DNA of 64,000 nt, taken from Marichromatium gracile. GTDB lineage: Bacteria; Pseudomonadota; Gammaproteobacteria; Chromatiales; Chromatiaceae. Location of the stretch: positions 62,001 through 126,000 of the forward strand of contig NZ_SMDC01000003.1 of assembly GCF_004343155.1 (NCBI RefSeq). The letters run 5' to 3'. Under the pieces are notes generated by a model. That model was not told the origin of the DNA. It saw nothing but the letters and a program-made list of their open reading frames with translations, and did not search any database. The position numbers and the translations under genes were made by a program. How positions within the stretch are numbered: position 1 is the first letter of the stretch; each line of letters begins with the position of its first letter. Positions 1 to 8,728 of this stretch are shown one piece after another.

Positions 1-90
1 GGTGAAGCCGTTGGCGCACTGCACCAGCTTGGCCGCAGCGCGGGCGTGGAGGCCGAGTTTGTTGATGATCTCGAAGTCCTTGCTGGTCAT
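1..90 (-). CDS. ptsH: HPr-like phosphocarrier protein, partial
   Basis: This is the N-terminal 30 residues of an HPr/NPr phosphocarrier; the rest lies beyond the left edge of the window. His15 sits in the motif GLHARAA, the site that receives phosphate from enzyme I in this family. The start codon overlaps the stop of the EIIA-Man gene by 4 bases (ATGA), which indicates translational coupling. It is the last visible gene of the rpoN-hpf-ptsN-hprK-rapZ block, so it probably serves the regulatory nitrogen PTS and is also the substrate of HprK. No sugar permease gene is visible here. Confidence 0.88.
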   Translation of the reverse strand, partial: MTSKDFEIINKLGLHARAAAKLVQCANGFT

Positions 91-488
91 GCGTCCTGCT
101 CCTGGCAGCGAATCACACCCTCGCGCCCGCCCTCGAGCGCCTTCTCGGCGACGCTGTCGAGGTCGAGCTCGGCATAGTTGAGCGCGCGCAGCAGCATCGG
201 CAGGTTGACCCCGGAGATCACCCGCACCCGGCGTCGCTGCTCGTGCAGCGCCAGGGCGATGTTGGCCGGGGTGGCACCGTAGAGATCGGTGAGCACCAGT
301 ACGCCGCCGCCCTGGTCGAGTCGGTCGACGCAGTCGAGCGCCTCGCGCAGCATGCACTCGCAGGGACGGTCGTTGACCAGTTCGAGCGCTTCGGTGGCTG
401 CCGGCTCGGTGCCGAGGATGGCGCTGGCGATGCGCAGCAGGTCGCCGCCGAGTGGCTGGTGGGTGATGAGTAACAGTCCGATGCTCAC
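87..488 (-). CDS. PTS EIIA component, mannose/fructose family
   Basis: A 133-residue cytoplasmic protein of the EIIA-Man fold. The phosphorylatable histidine is His10 in the motif LLITHQPLG, and a second family motif, VLVLTDLYGATPAN, follows in mid-protein. Its length is that of a stand-alone EIIA domain with no fused IIB. The gene overlaps rapZ by 4 bases upstream and ptsH by 4 bases downstream. With no membrane component nearby, a regulatory role in the HPr/HprK chain is more likely than sugar uptake. The specific target cannot be read from the sequence. Confidence 0.88.
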   Translation of the reverse strand: MSIGLLLITHQPLGGDLLRIASAILGTEPAATEALELVNDRPCECMLREALDCVDRLDQGGGVLVLTDLYGATPANIALALHEQRRRVRVISGVNLPMLLRALNYAELDLDSVAEKALEGGREGVIRCQEQDA

Positions 489-1342
489 GGTAACTCCCGG
501 TGTCTGACCAGCACCTTGTGACCGGTCTGCTCGAAGTGACGGCGCAGCGCCTCAGTCATGTAGACCGAGCGATGCTGGCCGCCGGTACAGCCGATGGCGA
601 TGGTGAGATAACTGCGCCCGTCAGTCTCGAAGCGCGGGATCCAGCGGTCGAAGAAGGCGAGCATGTCGTCACGCATCTCGCCGACCTCGGTGCTGGCGTC
701 GAGGAACTCCATCACCGGCTGATCGAGTCCGGTCAGTGGCTTGAGTTCCGGCTGCCAGTGCGGGTTGGGCAGGCAGCGCACGTCGAAGATGAAGTCGACG
801 TCCTTGGGCACGCCGTGCTTGAAGCCGAACGACTGCAGCAGGATCGAGACCTTGGGCGAGTCGCTGCCGACGAGGTGGGCGCGGACCAGGTCGCGTAGTT
901 CGTGCACATTGGTGTGGGTGGTGTCGATACGGATCTCGGCGCAGCGGCCGATGGCCTCGAGCAGACGGCGCTCGAGGCGGATGGCCTCGTCGAGCGAGCG
1001 GTTGCCGCGGGTGAGCGGGTGACGCCGCCGGGTCTCGCTGAAGCGGCGCTTGAGGGTGTCGGTGTCGGCGTCGAGGAACATCACCCGACAGTCGATGCCC
1101 TGGGCGCGCGCCTCCTCGATCAGCTCCGCGAGCCGACCGAGCGCGCGCGGGCTGGTGCGCGCGTCGATGCCCACCGCGGTGCTGGAGAAGCCGTCGTCGG
1201 GGGCCTTGCGCAGCCCCGCGACCAGGTCCTTGAGCAGGAACAGCGGCAGGTTGTCGATGCAGTAATAGCCAAGGTCCTCGAGCGTATGCAGGGCGACGCT
1301 CTTGCCCGAGCCGGACAGGCCACTGAGGATGACGAGTTTCAT
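485..1342 (-). CDS. rapZ: RNase adapter protein / nucleotide-binding RapZ
   Basis: A 285-residue protein matching the RapZ (YvcJ) family over its full length. The Walker A motif GLSGSGKS is at residues 8-15 and the RNA-binding C-terminal domain carries GCTGGQHRSVY near residue 254. In E. coli RapZ delivers GlmZ to RNase E and so controls glucosamine-6-phosphate synthase; that role here is inferred from family membership. It overlaps the EIIA-Man gene by 4 bases and lies 48 bases downstream of hprK, as in other proteobacterial rpoN clusters. Confidence 0.95.
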   Translation of the reverse strand: MKLVILSGLSGSGKSVALHTLEDLGYYCIDNLPLFLLKDLVAGLRKAPDDGFSSTAVGIDARTSPRALGRLAELIEEARAQGIDCRVMFLDADTDTLKRRFSETRRRHPLTRGNRSLDEAIRLERRLLEAIGRCAEIRIDTTHTNVHELRDLVRAHLVGSDSPKVSILLQSFGFKHGVPKDVDFIFDVRCLPNPHWQPELKPLTGLDQPVMEFLDASTEVGEMRDDMLAFFDRWIPRFETDGRSYLTIAIGCTGGQHRSVYMTEALRRHFEQTGHKVLVRHRELP

Positions 1343-1390
1343 GGGCTGCGGGTTGCTCCGGGCCGGTCCCGATCGAGGTCGGGAGCGGTG

Positions 1391-2359
1391 CTAGGGTCTG
1401 GATCCGGGGCCGGGCGGGTCGGGGCGGTCGAGACGGATCGCCCGCGCCTGCCGGTCGATGAAGTCGACGCCGGCGTCATAGCCACGGATACGTAGGATCT
1501 GGTGGCGCACTGCCGCTTCCACCAGGATGGCCAGGTTGCGTCCCGGCGCCACCGGCATGGTGATGGTCGGGATCGCCACCCCGAGCACGTCGGTTGCCGA
1601 GAGGCTGCCGGTGAGCCGGTCGAGACCGGCGATCTGTTGCTGGTCGAGGGGTTGCAGATCGATGATCAGGTTCAGCGTCTTGCTGCGCTGGACCGCGCCC
1701 TCGCCGAACATCGCGCGGATGTTGAGGATACCCAGCCCGCGCACCTCGAGGAAGTCCCGCAGGGTCTCCGGGCAGGTGCCCTCGATGGCCTCCGGGGCGA
1801 TGCGCGCGAAGCGCGGCGCGTCGTCGGCGATGAGCCGATGACCGCGGGTGATCAGGTCGAGCGCCAGCTCGCTCTTGCCCACCGCCGGATCGCCGACCAG
1901 CAATACCCCCATCCCCAGCACCTCGATGAAGACGCCGTGCAGGGTCTGGCGCTCGGCCAGGGCGTGGGTGAGAAAATAGCGCAGGTGGTTGATCAGCTCC
2001 TCGTCGCCGAGCGGCGAGCCGAGCAGCGGGGTGTCGTGCTCGGCGGCGAAGGCGAAGAAGGCGGGGTGGGGCTCGAGGCCGTCGGCGAACAGGATCGCCG
2101 CCGGCTGCTCGGCGAAGAGTTGCTCGAGGGTTTCCTCGAAGGCGGTGCGTCCCAGTGCCTGGAGATAGCGCTGCTCGGCGCGCCCGATCACCTGCAGACA
2201 GTTGGGGTGGATGCAGTTGAGCGAGCCGATCAGCGACTCGCGCGAGCGTGCGCGCTCGGGCCGGCGCAGTGGGGAGCCTTGTTCGGGCTCGCCGTTGAGC
2301 CAGCGCAGCTGCAGCCGCGGGCCGGTCTGTTCGAGGAGTGACTGGAGGCTGTCGAGCAT
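1391..2359 (-). CDS. hprK: HPr kinase/phosphorylase
   Basis: A 322-residue bifunctional kinase/phosphorylase that acts on a serine of HPr. The P-loop GDPAVGKS lies at residues 156-163, and the family signature EVRGLGILNIRAMFG follows about 55 residues later. The N-terminal domain (about residues 1-130) matches the hprK N-terminal fold. It is 19 bases downstream of ptsN. HprK is absent from E. coli but common in other proteobacteria in this position between ptsN and rapZ, where it links metabolite state to the nitrogen PTS. Confidence 0.95.
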   Translation of the reverse strand: MLDSLQSLLEQTGPRLQLRWLNGEPEQGSPLRRPERARSRESLIGSLNCIHPNCLQVIGRAEQRYLQALGRTAFEETLEQLFAEQPAAILFADGLEPHPAFFAFAAEHDTPLLGSPLGDEELINHLRYFLTHALAERQTLHGVFIEVLGMGVLLVGDPAVGKSELALDLITRGHRLIADDAPRFARIAPEAIEGTCPETLRDFLEVRGLGILNIRAMFGEGAVQRSKTLNLIIDLQPLDQQQIAGLDRLTGSLSATDVLGVAIPTITMPVAPGRNLAILVEAAVRHQILRIRGYDAGVDFIDRQARAIRLDRPDPPGPGSRP

Positions 2360-2378
2360 GGCCCAGGTCGGCGTGGCG

Positions 2379-2837
2379 CTAGCGCGCCTCGCTCGTCTCG
2401 ATCAGTTGCAGCACGCTCGCCGCCGAGCCGGCCTCGCGCAGCGCGGCGCGGGTGGCCGGGTCGCTGAACATGCCGGCGAGCCGGGCGAGCAAGCGCAGAT
2501 GCTCCTCGGTGGCGCTCTCCGGGACCAGCAGGGCGAAGGCGAGATCGACCGGCTCGCCGTCGATCGCGTCATAGTCGACCCCGGTGCTGGTGCTGACGAA
2601 GGCTCCGAGCACCTCGTTGATCTCCTTGATGCGGGCGTGCGGCAGCGCCACACCGTGACCGAGTCCGGTGCTGCCGAGTCGCTCGCGCTCGAGCAGACGC
2701 TCGAAGACGAGTTCGGTGTTGAGACGGGGGTGGTCGTTGGCCAGCAGCTCGGCGAGCGTCTCGAGCAGCCGCTTCTTGCTGGCGATCTCGGCACCGCAGC
2801 TGACTCGGGCCTCGCTGATCAGGTCTGGACTGAACAT
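2379..2837 (-). CDS. ptsN: Nitrogen-regulatory PTS EIIA component
   Basis: A 152-residue EIIA-Ntr protein. The phosphoryl-accepting histidine is in GVALPHARI (His67), with the second conserved histidine at His61 in TGLGHG. In the family it receives phosphate from HPr and influences potassium transport and sigma-54-related functions. It lies between hpf and hprK, all on the same strand. A terminator-like hairpin in the 287-base gap upstream suggests that expression is at least partly separated from rpoN-hpf. Confidence 0.94.
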   Translation of the reverse strand: MFSPDLISEARVSCGAEIASKKRLLETLAELLANDHPRLNTELVFERLLERERLGSTGLGHGVALPHARIKEINEVLGAFVSTSTGVDYDAIDGEPVDLAFALLVPESATEEHLRLLARLAGMFSDPATRAALREAGSAASVLQLIETSEAR

Positions 2838-3009
2838 CGGTCAAGGCTCCTGGTGGTCGCAGGGACAGGGGCGCTGGGCGGTGACGGTGTCCGGTGTCCA
2901 TACCGGCGGGTGATCGGGGCGCGTGGTCGTGGTCATGGATTCTGGGTGTCCTTCGAGTCGTCGGAGCCCGCAGGTGTCGATATCGGCTCGGATCTCAGGG
3001 TCTCAATGC

Positions 3010-3051
3010 AAAACACCCCGAACGGCGCGATCACGGATCCGTTCGAGGTGT
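3010..3051 (-). terminator. Terminator-like hairpin between hpf and ptsN
   Basis: Two 13-base arms (3013-3025 and 3039-3051) pair around a 13-base loop. All pairs form in the minus-strand transcript, one of them a U-G wobble, and the right arm runs into four T residues. The arms pair best on the minus strand, so it is oriented to end hpf transcription. The T-run is short, so termination may be partial. The rest of 2838-3124 shows no gene. Confidence 0.55.
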
Positions 3052-3124
3052 CGGTGCGTCGGTCCGGCGGGTGTCGGGTGTCCCGACGCCCCGCCGACGC
3101 ATGGGCCATCAGGCCGTTGCCGGG

Positions 3125-3478
3125 CTATTCGGTATCGGCCTCGGCGTCGGCCTCGGCTTCAGAGTCGGCCGCCTTCGGGCCGGGTGCGCTGCGATAGTCG
3201 TTCTTCTTCTCCTTGTGGCGCAGGATCTGGCGATCGAGCTTGTCGGTCAGGCCGTCGATCGCGGCATACATATCTTCATGCACGGAGTCGGCGAAGAGCT
3301 TCCCACCATTGATGTGCAGCGTCGCCTCGGCCTTCTGGTCGAGCTTCTCAACGCTGAGAATGACGTGGGCATTGGTGACGTGGTCGAAGTGACGCGCCAG
3401 GCGTGCGAATTTGCTGTCGACGTAGTCGCGCAGTGCCTCGGTGATGTCGACGTGATGACCCGTCAGATTGATTTGCAT
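3125..3478 (-). CDS. hpf: Ribosome hibernation promoting factor, short form
   Basis: A short HPF/YfiA-type protein of 117 residues, beginning MQINLTGHHVDITEALRDYV. The start at 3478 is preferred because AAGGAG lies 7 bases upstream; an ATG at 3481 and an in-frame extension to 3517 are less likely. The protein binds the 30S subunit and promotes 100S dimers in stationary phase (family knowledge). The last 20 or so residues form an acidic tail rich in Glu, Asp and Ala. It follows rpoN by 35 bases and is probably co-transcribed with it. Confidence 0.94.
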   Translation of the reverse strand: MQINLTGHHVDITEALRDYVDSKFARLARHFDHVTNAHVILSVEKLDQKAEATLHINGGKLFADSVHEDMYAAIDGLTDKLDRQILRHKEKKNDYRSAPGPKAADSEAEADAEADTE

Positions 3479-3513
3479 CATTGGACTCCTTACAGGGGTT
3501 CCAAACAGCCTGC

Positions 3514-4986
3514 TCATGCCAGGCGTTTGCGCTCGTTCGAGGCTGGAATACCCATGGCCTCGCGGTACTTGGCGACGGTTCGACGCGCGACCTGGATGCC
3601 GCGATCGGCCAGTTCGGCCGCGATCTTGCTGTCGCTCAAGGGTTTTCTGGCAGGTTCGGCGGCGATCAGCTTACGAATGAGCGCGCGGATCGCCGTTGAT
3701 GAACACTCCCCACCAGAAGTGGTGCTGACGTGGGACGAGAAGAAGTACTTGAACTCCAGGGTGCCCCTCGGCGTATGCATGTATTTCTGCGTGGTGACCC
3801 GGGAGACGGTCGACTCGTGCAGCTCGAGCGCCTCGGCGACGTCGCGCAGCACCATCGGCCGCATCGCCTCCTCGCCGTGCTCGAAGAACGCCTGCTGCAT
3901 CTCCACGATCTTGGCGCCCACCCGCAGCACGGTGTCGTTGCGGCTCGCCAGGCTCTTGATGAACCAGCGCGCCTCCTGCAGGTGGTTGCGCATGGTGACG
4001 CTGTCGCTGCTGGTGTCGGCGCGCCGGATCAGCCGGGCGTAGTCTGCGTTCACCCTCAGTTTAGGTGTGGATTCCGGGTTGAGTTCCACCGACCAGCGAC
4101 CATTCTCTCTGCGCACGAAGATGTCGGGTACAACGTACTCCGGGGGCTCCTGCGCGATCAAGTCGCCGGGGTGCGGGTTGAGCTGGCAGATCAGCGTGAG
4201 TGCACCACGAATCTCGGGCTCGGTCTGCTTGAAGCGGCGCATCAGCGCGGCGATGTCCTTGCGCGGCAGGTGCTCGAAGCCGTCGCGACAGATCGCCAGC
4301 GCGAGGTCGCGCTGCGGGGTCTCGGCGGGGAGCTGCCGCAGCTGGATCTGCAGGCACTCGGCGAGATCGCGGGCGCCGACCCCCGGGGGATCGAACGACT
4401 GCACCCGGTGCACCATGGTGGCGATCTCCTCGAGGCTGATCTGATCGTCGCCGATGGTGCTCAGCAGCTCGTCGAGATCGGCCCGAAGATAGCCGCGCGC
4501 GTCGATGGCATCGATCACCGCCTCGGCGATCATCTCGTCGCGCTCGCTCAGCCGGATCAGGTTGAGCTGCCAGAGGAGGTGATCGTGCAGGGTCTGAGGG
4601 CGGCTCTGGTGGAGGAAGGGGTCGAAATCGGCGTTCTCGGCGCTGCCCTGGGTGCTCGGCGGTAGATAGCCGTCGTAGACATCGGCCCACTGGGTGTCGA
4701 CCGGGAGCTCATCGGGGATCTCGTTGGTCTCGCCCTGGAGCTCACGCTCGGCGCTGCCCTGCTCATCGCTGGGCGGGGACTCGTGTGCGCCATTGCCGCT
4801 GTCCTCACCGTTGGCGGCGAAGCGGTCGGCCTCCTCGGCCTCCTCGAGCATCAGGTTGGAGTCCAGCGCCTCCTGGATCTCCTTCTGCAGCTCGAGCGTC
4901 GACAGCTGCAGGAGGCGAATCGCCTGCTGCAGCTGGGGCGTCATCGTCAGGTGTTGGCCGAGGCGAAGCTGGATGGTTTGCTTCAT
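3514..4986 (-). CDS. rpoN: RNA polymerase sigma-54 factor
   Basis: A 490-residue sigma-54. Region I at the N-terminus reads LGQHLTMTPQLQQAIRLLQL, an acidic region II spans about residues 50-120, and the RpoN box ARRTVAKYRE lies near the C-terminus. It directs transcription from -24/-12 promoters with enhancer-binding ATPases. The gene is downstream of lptB and upstream of hpf, the order seen in E. coli and many gammaproteobacteria. The 181-base gap to lptB contains two hairpins without good T-runs, so read-through from the lpt genes is possible. Confidence 0.97.
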   Translation of the reverse strand: MKQTIQLRLGQHLTMTPQLQQAIRLLQLSTLELQKEIQEALDSNLMLEEAEEADRFAANGEDSGNGAHESPPSDEQGSAERELQGETNEIPDELPVDTQWADVYDGYLPPSTQGSAENADFDPFLHQSRPQTLHDHLLWQLNLIRLSERDEMIAEAVIDAIDARGYLRADLDELLSTIGDDQISLEEIATMVHRVQSFDPPGVGARDLAECLQIQLRQLPAETPQRDLALAICRDGFEHLPRKDIAALMRRFKQTEPEIRGALTLICQLNPHPGDLIAQEPPEYVVPDIFVRRENGRWSVELNPESTPKLRVNADYARLIRRADTSSDSVTMRNHLQEARWFIKSLASRNDTVLRVGAKIVEMQQAFFEHGEEAMRPMVLRDVAEALELHESTVSRVTTQKYMHTPRGTLEFKYFFSSHVSTTSGGECSSTAIRALIRKLIAAEPARKPLSDSKIAAELADRGIQVARRTVAKYREAMGIPASNERKRLA

Positions 4987-5087
4987 GGATCGCCGATGCG
5001 TCTTGCGTCTGTCTCTATGCCGGGTCGATGACCGTCCTATGACGATTATAGGTCGGGTGGCAACAAAGGTGCCTGAGTCACGTCAAG

Positions 5088-5108
5088 CGCGCCCCCTGCC
5101 GGGGCGCG
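5088..5108. other. GC-rich hairpin between lptB and rpoN
   Basis: A perfect 8-base inverted repeat (CGCGCCCC and GGGGCGCG) with a 5-base loop. Neither strand has a T-run after it, so it is not a standard intrinsic terminator. A second imperfect hairpin (about 5132-5167, with ATGTAG and CTACAT at its ends) lies directly after the lptB stop. Together they may weaken or process the lptB-rpoN transcript. Confidence 0.4.
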
Positions 5109-5167
5109 ATGGTCTTCATCTTACTCCCAATATGTAGCAGCGGGGCGCGGATGCTGCCGCCTACATG

Positions 5168-5893
5168 CTACATGGCGAAGTCGGCGCCGAGATAGACGTC
5201 GCGTACCTGCTGGTTGGCGAGCAGCTCGTCGGGGCGGCCGGCGGCGATCACCTCGCCATTACTGATGATGTAGCCGCGATCGCAGATGTCGAGCGTCTCG
5301 CGCACGTTGTGATCGGTGATCAACACGCCGATGCCGCGCTCGCGCAGGTGCGAGACGATCGCCTTGATGTCGCCCACGGCGATCGGGTCGACGCCGGCGA
5401 AGGGCTCGTCGAGCAGCATCACCTTGGGGTCGACGGCCAGCGCGCGGGCGATCTCGAGACGACGGCGCTCGCCGCCGGAGAGGCTGAGTGCCAGCGACTC
5501 GCCGATATGGGCGATGCCGAGCTCCTCGAGCAGCTGCTCGCAACGCTGCTCGCGCTGCTCGCGGTCGAGGTCGCCGCGGGTCTCGAGGATCGCGAGGATG
5601 TTGTCGCGCGCGCTGAGCTTGCGAAACACCGAGGGCTCCTGCGCCAGATAGCTCAGTCCGGCGCGCGCGCGCGCATGCATTGGCATCAGGGTGACATCGT
5701 GCTCGTCGAGGGTGATGCGTCCCTGGTCGGCCGGGATCAGCCCGACGATGAGATAGAAGCAGGTGGTCTTGCCCGCGCCGTTGGGGCCGAGCAGCCCGAC
5801 CACCTCGCCGGCCTCGACCTCGACGCTCACTCCCCGCAGGACCTCGCGGCTGCGATAACGTTTCTTGAGCTGTTCGGCGCGCAGTACGCTCAT
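5168..5893 (-). CDS. lptB: LPS export ABC transporter ATPase LptB
   Basis: A 241-residue ABC ATPase, the usual LptB length. Walker A is GPNGAGKTT, the signature is LSGGERRR and Walker B is [10 protein letters not shown]. It powers extraction of lipopolysaccharide from the inner membrane with LptFG, which are not in this window. The start [13 protein letters not shown] at 5893 is chosen because it gives the family length; an in-frame extension upstream would run into lptA and lacks family similarity. It follows lptA by 13 bases. Confidence 0.96.
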   Translation of the reverse strand: MSVLRAEQLKKRYRSREVLRGVSVEVEAGEVVGLLGPNGAGKTTCFYLIVGLIPADQGRITLDEHDVTLMPMHARARAGLSYLAQEPSVFRKLSARDNILAILETRGDLDREQREQRCEQLLEELGIAHIGESLALSLSGGERRRLEIARALAVDPKVMLLDEPFAGVDPIAVGDIKAIVSHLRERGIGVLITDHNVRETLDICDRGYIISNGEVIAAGRPDELLANQQVRDVYLGADFAM

Positions 5894-5906
5894 CCGTCGA
5901 CCCCTG

Positions 5907-6395
5907 TCATGACTCCTCCTCGGGGGTGATGGTGATCCGCACCCGACCGCTGCCGCCGGCACGGAAGTGTTCGCGGGCACGGTCGTAGACGATGCGCTCG
6001 CTGGCGACGCGGTCCTCGCCCTGGATCAGTACCGCCTCGTCGATCAGCACCAGCTCGTCGCGGTCGGTGTCGAACTCCATGCGCCTGGCGAAGGCGCGGA
6101 CCTCGCCCTGGTCGTCCTCGAGCAGTTGACGGAAGCGCGCCGGGGTGCCGATGGCGATGATCTGGCGCGGGCGGCGGTCCTCGCGGTGATAGACGGTCAT
6201 GTGGTCGGCGTGCAGGCGCATGCTGCCCTGGGTGACCTCGACGTTGCCGACATAGATGCTGGTGCCCTCGGCCTCGCGTACCTCGACGTCGTCGGCCTCG
6301 ATGTACATCGGTTGCTGGGGGTCGTCGTCGAGCGCGTTGGCCGGGTTCCAGCCGAACAACAGCAACAGTGCCAGCAGGCGCAGTGGAGGGCTCAT
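5907..6395 (-). CDS. lptA: Periplasmic LPS transport protein LptA
   Basis: A 162-residue exported protein with an N-terminal signal sequence ([21 protein letters not shown], cleavage likely after ANA). The body is an OstA-type beta-jellyroll with the motif [20 protein letters not shown]. LptA bridges the periplasm between LptC and LptD. The start at 6395 overlaps the lptC stop by 4 bases and the gene precedes lptB, so lptC, lptA and lptB form one translationally linked unit. Confidence 0.94.
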   Translation of the reverse strand: MSPPLRLLALLLLFGWNPANALDDDPQQPMYIEADDVEVREAEGTSIYVGNVEVTQGSMRLHADHMTVYHREDRRPRQIIAIGTPARFRQLLEDDQGEVRAFARRMEFDTDRDELVLIDEAVLIQGEDRVASERIVYDRAREHFRAGGSGRVRITITPEEES

Positions 6396-6988
6396 GGTTG
6401 GGTCTCCTGGGTCGGGGCGAGCAGCATCCGGGTGCGACCGTGGAAGGTGGCGCGCGCCGGCTCGTCGTACCACAGCTGCATGCCGGTGGCGCTCAGCCAG
6501 TCCTCGCCGCTGGCCACCCGCACCGGCAGGTCGGTACGGGCATAGGCGCGCTGGTGCCAGACGTTGAGCTGCTCGGTCTCGATGTGCGCGGGCGGGGCCT
6601 CGGCGGTGGCGTCGCGCTCGAGATGGACGTCGCCGGTCAGCCGCACCTCCGCGCCGCCGTCGAGCACCAGCCCGTGCTCGGCGCGCGCGCGCCACGGCGG
6701 TCCGTCGGACTGGAACAGCTGCATGTGTGGGCGGTCGAGCTCGGAGAGATCCTCGGCGACGAACTGACGCAACTCGGTCGCGCTCAGGCGTCGGCTCGGT
6801 GCGCCGCTGGTGTCGGTCTCGAGCGCGGTGAACGCGTGGACCACGTAGTCGGGGACGCGGGGGCGTACGGTGGCCGGTCCCTGCGGCTGGTCGATGCGCT
6901 GGACCTGCCACCAGCCCGCGAGCCCGCTGAAGGCGAAGAAGGCGGCGAGCAGGTAGTAGCGCAGCGGCCAGTGCGCGCGGGTGCTCAT
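6392..6988 (-). CDS. lptC: LPS export protein LptC
   Basis: A 198-residue bitopic protein. One membrane segment lies at about residues 9-26 (PLRYYLLAAFFAFSGLAGWW) and the rest is a periplasmic LptC/OstA-like domain. It sits on LptBFG and passes LPS to LptA. Its stop overlaps the lptA start (ATGA) and its start overlaps the kdsC stop by 4 bases. Sequence conservation in this family is low, so the assignment leans on topology, length and gene order. Confidence 0.92.
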   Translation of the reverse strand: MSTRAHWPLRYYLLAAFFAFSGLAGWWQVQRIDQPQGPATVRPRVPDYVVHAFTALETDTSGAPSRRLSATELRQFVAEDLSELDRPHMQLFQSDGPPWRARAEHGLVLDGGAEVRLTGDVHLERDATAEAPPAHIETEQLNVWHQRAYARTDLPVRVASGEDWLSATGMQLWYDEPARATFHGRTRMLLAPTQETQP

Positions 6989-7506
6989 GGACGCTGTCCG
7001 GCCAGTCGCGCGAGCGTCCCCTGAGCGTCCATGATCAGTTCGCAGAACTCGCGCGCGGCGCCGCGCCCGCCGTGCGCCGTGGTGTGCCAGTGCGCCTCGG
7101 CGCGTACCATCGGGTGGGCATCGGCCACCGCCGCGGCGAGCCCGACCTGGCGCATCACCGGCAGGTCGATGACGTCGTCGCCGAGATAGGCCACGGCGGC
7201 GTCCTCGACCCCCAGTCGCTCGCGCAGCTCGAGATAGGCGGCGAGCTTGTCGCGCTGGCCCTGGTAGACGTGGTTCACCCCCAATCCCTTCATCCGCATG
7301 GTGACCACCCGCGAGCTGCGCCCGGTGATCACCGCGAGGGTCACGCCGGACTCGCGCAACATCACCATGCCGTGACCGTCGCGGGCGTTGAACGCCTTGT
7401 ATTCCTGACCGTCGTCGCCGAGATAGAGGCTGCCGTCGGTGAGTACGCCGTCGACGTCGAAGATCGCCAGACGAATGGCGGCGGCGCGGTTGCGGATCTC
7501 TTGCAT
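6985..7506 (-). CDS. kdsC: 3-deoxy-D-manno-octulosonate-8-phosphate phosphatase
   Basis: A 173-residue HAD-superfamily phosphatase of the C0 (capless, tetrameric) type. The catalytic motif is FDVDGVLTDGSLY near residue 16, with a later GDDVIDLPVM metal-binding motif. It dephosphorylates Kdo-8-phosphate to Kdo for lipid A core synthesis. The start at 7506 is taken because MQEIRNRAAAIRL precedes the HAD motif at the normal distance; the Shine-Dalgarno sequence there is only moderate. It follows kdsD by 92 bases. Confidence 0.94.
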   Translation of the reverse strand: MQEIRNRAAAIRLAIFDVDGVLTDGSLYLGDDGQEYKAFNARDGHGMVMLRESGVTLAVITGRSSRVVTMRMKGLGVNHVYQGQRDKLAAYLELRERLGVEDAAVAYLGDDVIDLPVMRQVGLAAAVADAHPMVRAEAHWHTTAHGGRGAAREFCELIMDAQGTLARLAGQRP

Positions 7507-7598
7507 CTCCCTGGTGACTCCTTGATGAGGAAGAAGGGGCGGGCCCCTGTGCGGCGCATTGTCGGGTGCGCGGGCGGTTTTGACCAGCGGGGGCAGTT

Positions 7599-8618
7599 TC
7601 AGACCACGCCCGCGCGCAACAGGTCGTGCATGTTGAGTGCGCCGACCGGGCGGCGCTCGTCGTCGAGCGCCAGCAGCGCGTTGATCGAGCGCGCCTCCAT
7701 CAGCTGCAGCGCCTCGGCGGCGAGCGCGCCGGGGGAGATGGTGACACAGTCGCGGGTCATCACCGTCTCGATCCGGGTGTGGTGGACGTCGACGCCGCGA
7801 TCGAGCGCACGGCGCAGGTCGCCGTCGGTGAAGATGCCGCACAGCCGCCCACCCTCGTCGACCACCGCGCTCATCCCCAGCCCCTTGCGCGAGATCTCCT
7901 CGAGGGTGGCCAGCAGGCTCGCCTCGCGCCCGACGCGGGGGACCCGTTCGTCGCGATGCATGATGTCGTCGACGTGCAGCAGCAGGCGCCGCCCCAGGCT
8001 CCCGGCCGGGTGCGAGCGGGCGAAGTCCTCGGCGGTGAAGCCACGCGCCTCGAGTAGCGCCACGGCGAGCGCATCCCCCATTGCCAGCGCCGCGGTGGTG
8101 CTGGTGGTCGGCGCCAGGCCGAGCGGGCAGGCCTCGGCCGAGACGGTGACATCGAGATGGACGTCGGCCTCGCGCGCCAGGGTCGAGTCGCGCCGCCCGG
8201 TCATCGCGATCATCGGCACCCCGAGGCGCTTGAGCACCGGCAGGATGGTGAGCACCTCGGCGGTCTCGCCGGAATTGGAGATCGCCACCACGACGTCGAG
8301 CGGGGTGATCATCCCCAGATCGCCGTGGCTGGCCTCGCCGGGGTGGACGAAGAAGGCCGGACTGCCGGTGCTCGCCAGGGTGGCGGCGATCTTGCCGCCG
8401 ATGTGCCCCGACTTGCCCATGCCGGTGACCACGATGCGTCCGGCGCAGGCGAGCATGTAGCGACAGGCGGTGACAAAAGGGGTGTCGATCCGTGCGGCGA
8501 GCGCCGTGATCGCCTGGGCCTCGGTGTCGAGAACGGCACGGGCGAGATCGATGATGCGTTGGTGCTCGCCGGCATCGAGCGGCGCCAGACGGGCGCCGAG
8601 TTGTCGTCGTTCGGTCAT
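7599..8618 (-). CDS. kdsD: D-arabinose-5-phosphate isomerase
   Basis: A 339-residue isomerase converting ribulose-5-phosphate to arabinose-5-phosphate, the first step to Kdo. An N-terminal SIS domain contains VVTGMGKSGHIGGKIAATLAS and TPLDVVVAISNSGETAE, followed by two CBS domains (about residues 210-339). The start MTERRQLGARL at 8618 is chosen because upstream in-frame residues enter the intergenic repeat region and are not conserved. It appears to be the first gene of the minus-strand Kdo-Lpt-rpoN cluster. Confidence 0.95.
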   Translation of the reverse strand: MTERRQLGARLAPLDAGEHQRIIDLARAVLDTEAQAITALAARIDTPFVTACRYMLACAGRIVVTGMGKSGHIGGKIAATLASTGSPAFFVHPGEASHGDLGMITPLDVVVAISNSGETAEVLTILPVLKRLGVPMIAMTGRRDSTLAREADVHLDVTVSAEACPLGLAPTTSTTAALAMGDALAVALLEARGFTAEDFARSHPAGSLGRRLLLHVDDIMHRDERVPRVGREASLLATLEEISRKGLGMSAVVDEGGRLCGIFTDGDLRRALDRGVDVHHTRIETVMTRDCVTISPGALAAEALQLMEARSINALLALDDERRPVGALNMHDLLRAGVV

Positions 8619-8728
8619 GGTCTCGGGGATGGAGCCGATGAGTGGTCGGTCAAACCAAGAAAAATACACCATGCCACGCGGACATGTCGCATCGGGCGAG
8701 GGGCTGTCGCCAGCCGCCAGCCGCCAGG

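Noticed and set aside
3479-3517. Longer hpf start with 13 extra residues
   Set aside because: AAGGAG is placed for the start at 3478, and the family begins with MQINLTGHH; the extension would enter the rpoN 3' region.
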